Shown here piece after piece: positions 18,790 through 21,853 of a stretch of 21,853 nt of DNA; within the stretch, counting starts at the first letter, position 1; the number at the start of each line of letters is the position of its first letter. A program made the position numbers and the translations under genes. A model generated the notes under the pieces. That model searched no databases. It was not told the origin of the DNA and saw only the letters and a list, made by a program, of their open reading frames with translations. Source of the stretch: Apostichopus californicus (Eukaryota > Echinodermata > Holothuroidea > Aspidochirotida > Stichopodidae); NCBI GenBank assembly GCA_020650975.1, contig JAIPMN010002875.1, forward strand, positions 1 through 21,853. Direction: 5' to 3'.

Positions 18790-19026
18790 CTACAGTTAAA
18801 AATAATTAAAATTATAAAGGTTCAAATGTAGCAATTACTTGAGATCACTGGGAAAAGCAGGTATTGTGTCAATAAATAATCACAAAAGAATAATATCCAT
18901 GGTCTAATGTCAAAGGCACCTAATTGATCAGGCAGATACTTCTTGTGCACCCAGTTTACTATGATACCCTGTCTGAGCATGTAGCCAGTACCTATTTGAG
19001 GGATGGAGAACTGATTTCTAAGTCTG

Positions 19027-19321
19027 AATCTCTCCTTAACCTGCATGTGCACTCAGTAAGTTCATATAGAGGTAAAAATCTATCTTTACCTGCATGTGCA
19101 CTCAATAAATTCATATGTGAAGTAATATTCTCTTTACCTGCATGTGCACTCAATAAGTTCATATAGAGGTAAGAATCTCTTTACCTGCAGGTGCACAGAA
19201 TAAGTTCATATGTGAGGTAATAATCTCTCTTTAACTGCATATACACTGAATAAATTCATATGTGAGGTAAAATCTCTCTATACCTGCATGTGCAGTCAAT
19301 AAGTTCATATATATAAGTAAG
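19027..19321 (-). repeat. Six tandem copies (47-51 bp) of the NOC3L exon end plus splice donor
   Basis: Units begin with AATCT or a variant at 19027, 19077, 19127, 19174, 19222 and 19271; the seventh unit, at 19322, is the functional exon boundary itself. On the minus strand each unit reads TATGAA[CT]TTATTGAGTGCA then CATGCAG|GTAAAG or a close variant. Five of six intronic copies keep CAG|GT (GTTAAG, GTAAAG, GTAAAG, GTAAAG, GTATAG) and one (near 19232) has lost the G of GT. The array is directly downstream of the true donor. Confidence 0.92.
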
Positions 19322-19332
19322 AATCTCTTTAC

Positions 19333-19468
19333 CTGCATGTACAGAGAATAAGTTCATATACAGATGAGTGTAGAACCTAGTTGGATCAATATTGAGGGCA
19401 GCACCCTGATCTGAAAGAATCTTAAAAGCAGTCAGCACGCAGTGTAGGGACTCTCTGTATTCCAATGC
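19333..19468 (-). CDS. NOC3L: NOC3L exon: YRESLHCV...[12 protein letters not shown]
   Basis: A 136-nt exon; acceptor CTTTTTCCAG, ending in phase 1 before GTAAAG. It encodes [45 protein letters not shown], matching the family segment Y-[QR]-ESLHCV-x-TAF-[HK]-ILS-x-QG-x-x-LNIDP-x-[KR]-FYTHLY. The last ~30 bases (TATGAACTTATTC...CATGCAG) together with the donor recur six more times in tandem in the following intron, so this splice donor sits at the edge of an array of near-identical sites. Confidence 0.96.
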
Positions 19469-19793
19469 CTGGAAAAAGAAAGATAGTAATGAAAGATATC
19501 TATTGCCATGAAAGTAATATCAAGCATTAAAGTTATTCCAATCAGACTTGCTTGTCAAGCATCATTTACTTAGTTCTGACTTAGTGTAGTATTATTGTCC
19601 TACAGGCTAAAAACCATTAAGCAGTCTTCATGGAAAATTGCCCACTCATTAAAAAACTACCGCAAGGAAAGTGACAAAAAGGACCAAAAAAGCAATGTGG
19701 TGGACTGGAGGTATTTATGATGAAAAATCTTCACATTAGAACTGTGTTTGTTCTTTAGCACTGAAGTAAGTACCAATGGGAGAAGCTTTGGGT

Positions 19794-19805
19794 GGGGGGG
19801 GGGGG
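19794..19805. repeat. G12 homopolymer in a NOC3L intron
   Basis: Twelve consecutive G within a GGG-T-G12-TAGGG context. A second run, C12 at 20517-20528 in a C-rich tract starting near 20487, lies in the next intron upstream. Both are candidates for sequencing length error or local structure. Confidence 0.9.
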
Positions 19806-20163
19806 TAGGGTTGCTATTTGAATGTGTAATATTTCTGCAATGAAGATAGCAAGTTTTATTAGTTTTATTAGAATACCTACTAAAGACACACCAAAACACA
19901 CTCAATAGGAGTGCTGCCTTGATTGGTTGCCGAAGTGTACTTAACTTAATAATAACAAATTAAAGTGATTTGAAATATTCATTAGGTGAATAATAAATAT
20001 TCATTAACTGAAAGGACTGAGCCAACAGAAGCTACACACATTTTCTGCCATATAACCACCAAATTGCAACACTGAATAACTGCTGACTTAATTTAATCAA
20101 GGAATAGACAAGCTAATCAATCACTTAATTAATCAATCAATAGTCATTAAAGAAATAACTTAC

Positions 20164-20337
20164 TCCTGAGCCAATCAACTCGTTGAGAACCTTGACAAGG
20201 TCATCAAAGAACTCAATGTTGATAAGATGAGCAAATTTAGCCAAACCTTCCAAGACTGAAGGCATCAGTCTGGAATCAGTTGCAGTCTTTAGAACCCTGA
20301 AGTACGTCGCAAAGATAGATTGGATGACTCGAGTGTT
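20164..20337 (-). CDS. NOC3L: NOC3L exon: TYFRVLK...[19 protein letters not shown]
   Basis: A 174-nt, 58-codon, phase 0 exon; acceptor TTGATTTCACAG, donor GTAAGT. It encodes [58 protein letters not shown]. The run LP-[AS][13 protein letters not shown][VI]-EFFDDL is the most recognisable NOC3L signature. NOC3L acts in nucleolar maturation of pre-60S particles (with NOC2) and in yeast is also needed for pre-replication complex assembly; those roles come from the family. Confidence 0.97.
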
Positions 20338-20603
20338 CTGTGAAATCAATCAGATCAACAATGAGTGTTAATGTAAATTCTAAATAGCAGTTAGCTTTTA
20401 GTAGTTAGTAAAGAATTGTGAATTTGAAATATCTCTCAAACAGTTCAGAATAGTTTTTAGAGTTCCTGGTGTCTGACCACTATCTCCCCTTCCCCCCTCC
20501 CACCCTCTCACATCTACCCCCCCCCCCCAAGTCAACTAGCCATGATTAACTTTGCTACTGAATGAGTCACCCATTAAATATTGAAATGTTGTACTATACT
20601 TAC

Positions 20604-20684
20604 AAGTTGAATTATTTTGTTTTCATCCTGTTCATGTACAGCCTCCCGTTGTTCACTCTCCAAGGCTTCCTGTCGCTTTGTGAA
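20604..20684 (-). CDS. NOC3L: NOC3L exon (most 5' one in window): charged helix
   Basis: An 81-nt, 27-codon, phase 0 exon; acceptor TTTTGCATTTAG, donor GTAAGT. It encodes FTKRQEALESEQREAVHEQD, ENKIIQL, a charged helix that leads directly into [14 protein letters not shown] of the next exon, as in the family where a Glu/Lys-rich segment precedes TYFR-[IV]-LK. Exons for the N-terminal half (roughly 400 residues by comparison with the ~800 aa human protein) must lie to the right of the window; none was recognised in 20685-21853. Confidence 0.85.
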
Positions 20685-20894
20685 CTAAATGCAAAACAAA
20701 AGTTGAGGTGAGTAAAAACTTTCATAAGTACATGAGAAGATGCCATAAATTTACTTTAAAAAAAGGTCTAAAAGGATGTCTTGGTGGCAGAACTAATAAC
20801 TACTGAAAGATTGTTGCAAACGTCAGTGTTAAAAGAATCTCTCATTCTAACATCTGACACATGGAACTACCATTATTTATTGCTTTGAAGCCTT

Positions 20895-21234
20895 GTGTTG
20901 CATTTATTTGGAAAAAGTGACAGGGAATTCTCAATTGCCACTTGTTTTAAATGCAGTATTCAGTATAGCAAAAACACCTCCACACCGTTTGAAGCTTGTT
21001 TTAGAAATCATAAATCCAATCTAATACATGACAGAGCTAGATGTGAGCAGGCATTACATTTCAATTCAGCAAAAAACAAGATTTATCTGAAGTCAAACTG
21101 ATTATAATTGCAAAAATTGTGTCCAAACACAACATTGAGACAAATTTGACCGACATAAAGGTCATAATGGATTGGTTCAACTATCATCATTTTACCCACA
21201 TGGTTTGAACAAACGTAAACAGTTTAACTCCTAA
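20895..21234 (+). pseudogene. GIY-YIG endonuclease relic of a Penelope-like retroelement
   Basis: A + strand frame (20895-21101) encodes ATCFKCSIQYSKNTSTPFEA, CFRNHKSNLIHDR, then ARCEQALHFN, which fits the GIY-YIG nuclease domain of Penelope-like elements (C-x-x-QY-x-G-x-T-x-x-PF-x-x-R-F-x-NHKS...C...ALHFN) with decay at several usually conserved positions: the Gly after QY is Ser-Lys and the catalytic Arg position reads Cys. After a stop, the +1 frame continues NGLVQLSSFYPHGLNKRKQF to TAA at 21232-21234, matching the usual W-x-x-x-L-x-T-x-x-P-x-GLN ending. It is therefore frameshifted and non-functional. No reverse transcriptase part was seen, as expected for a 5'-truncated insertion or one lost by decay. 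Confidence 0.65.
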
Positions 21235-21554
21235 AAAAGCAAAACTTTCTGAATTGATCTGTAATGCTAACATGGTTTTAAAACAGTTTTTTCCGTTAAA
21301 TCTTAGTGTCTTTTAACTTGTATTTGGTGGTGGTATAGCATTTTCGATTTTTTTTTACTCTTCTTATTGTTGCACTACTATCTATTGTGTTTCATTCTTT
21401 GCTGTCAATGCTGCTTCTTACCCTTTGCTTTCAAATACATTAAAACATTGACTTCCTTATCAGTTTAAGCTCTTTCCATCTGACTGATTGTATTTTAGAT
21501 GCCATTATTCTTTTATCCACTATATTATACCCTGTTTGTTTGTTTTTAACATTT

Positions 21555-21590
21555 TCGGCTGAAGAAGGTTGAACAATAAACCGAAAGCTT
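21555..21590 (+). ncRNA. Degenerate hammerhead-like motif downstream of the GIY-YIG relic
   Basis: TCGGCTGAAGAAGGTTGAAC and AATAAACCGAAAGCTT follow one another: CUGAAGA (21559-21565), a short stem GGTT/AACC (21567-21570 with 21579-21582), then GAAA (21583-21586). This is the core layout CUGAUGA-stem II-GAAA of the hammerhead ribozymes reported from Penelope-like elements, on the same strand as the nuclease relic. The U-to-A change in CUGAUGA would be expected to abolish cleavage, so it is a relic or look-alike. Confidence 0.4.
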
Positions 21591-21711
21591 CCAAAAAAGT
21601 TGTGCACTGTGTCATAAGTATTTATGTAGTTGCGTTCCACTCTCCACTTTATACAATCTATTTATATAGATATCTTGCAGCATAGTTGTTTATTAGTGTT
21701 TTTCCATTATT

Positions 21712-21853
21712 CATATGTATATATATTAATATATATATACATATCTATATATCTATATATATTTATATATATATGTTTATATACATATATATATGTTTAT
21801 ATACATATATATACATATATATACATATATATATGTTTATATATATATATATG
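21712..21853. repeat. AT-rich microsatellite (TATA/ATATGTTTATATAC units), runs off window
   Basis: Alternating TA with interspersed TATGTTTATATACATATATA units, longer than 140 bp and cut by the window end. Low-complexity sequence. Confidence 0.95.

Noticed and set aside
19076-19166. Repeat peptide LPACALNKFI on the + strand
   Set aside because: Shadow of the splice-donor tandem array in the opposite strand.
1-21853. tRNA or other structured RNA genes
   Set aside because: I looked for B-box (GGTTCGAATCC-type) and cloverleaf arms by eye and saw none; a covariance-model scan would be needed to be sure.

Overview
This is a piece of an animal nuclear genome. It is AT-rich, has short exons with GT..AG junctions separated by introns of about 0.3-1.9 kb, and is dense in repeats. 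Three genes can be read from spliced exons whose proteins I recognise. The protein style and the abundance of GGTCAAAGGTCA-type dispersed repeats and small inverted-repeat elements suggest a marine invertebrate, perhaps an echinoderm such as a sea cucumber; that placement is inference only.

Layout. Positions 1-4700 hold no recognised exon; they contain two copies of a ~0.38 kb interspersed element (1489-1870 and 3325-3718) and a 100-bp tandem array (about 1985-2795). Positions 4708-7732 (+) carry the last four coding exons of THG1L, the tRNA-His guanylyltransferase; its N-terminal catalytic exons were not found and probably lie left of the window. An intron of that gene holds a 42-bp minisatellite, and its 3' flank holds a degenerate repeat. 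Positions 9144-11907 (+) carry a complete three-exon MRPL43 gene (194 aa), a mitochondrial large-subunit ribosomal protein. Its first intron contains an inverted-repeat element and a related 76-bp palindrome. Positions 11908-14679 are a convergent intergenic region with degenerate GGTCA-type repeats.

Positions 14680-20684 on the minus strand carry eight exons encoding the C-terminal ~399 residues of NOC3L, a nucleolar factor for 60S ribosome assembly and pre-replication complexes. Its introns hold a TTAA-flanked piggyBac-like MITE (15902-16238), a ~50-bp tandem array (14999-15297), and an array (19027-19321) built from copies of the gene's own exon end plus splice donor. The right edge (about 20895-21600) carries the decayed 3' end of a Penelope-like retroelement with a GIY-YIG endonuclease relic and a degenerate hammerhead-like motif, then an AT microsatellite.

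THG1L and MRPL43 both serve translation (THG1L is reported at mitochondria in mammals; MRPL43 is in the mitoribosome), while NOC3L serves cytosolic ribosome biogenesis. No operon-like link is implied. I saw no tRNA or rRNA gene, no CRISPR array and no bacterial-type feature. The most unusual signal is the amplification of a NOC3L exon-intron boundary into a tandem array of decoy splice donors.
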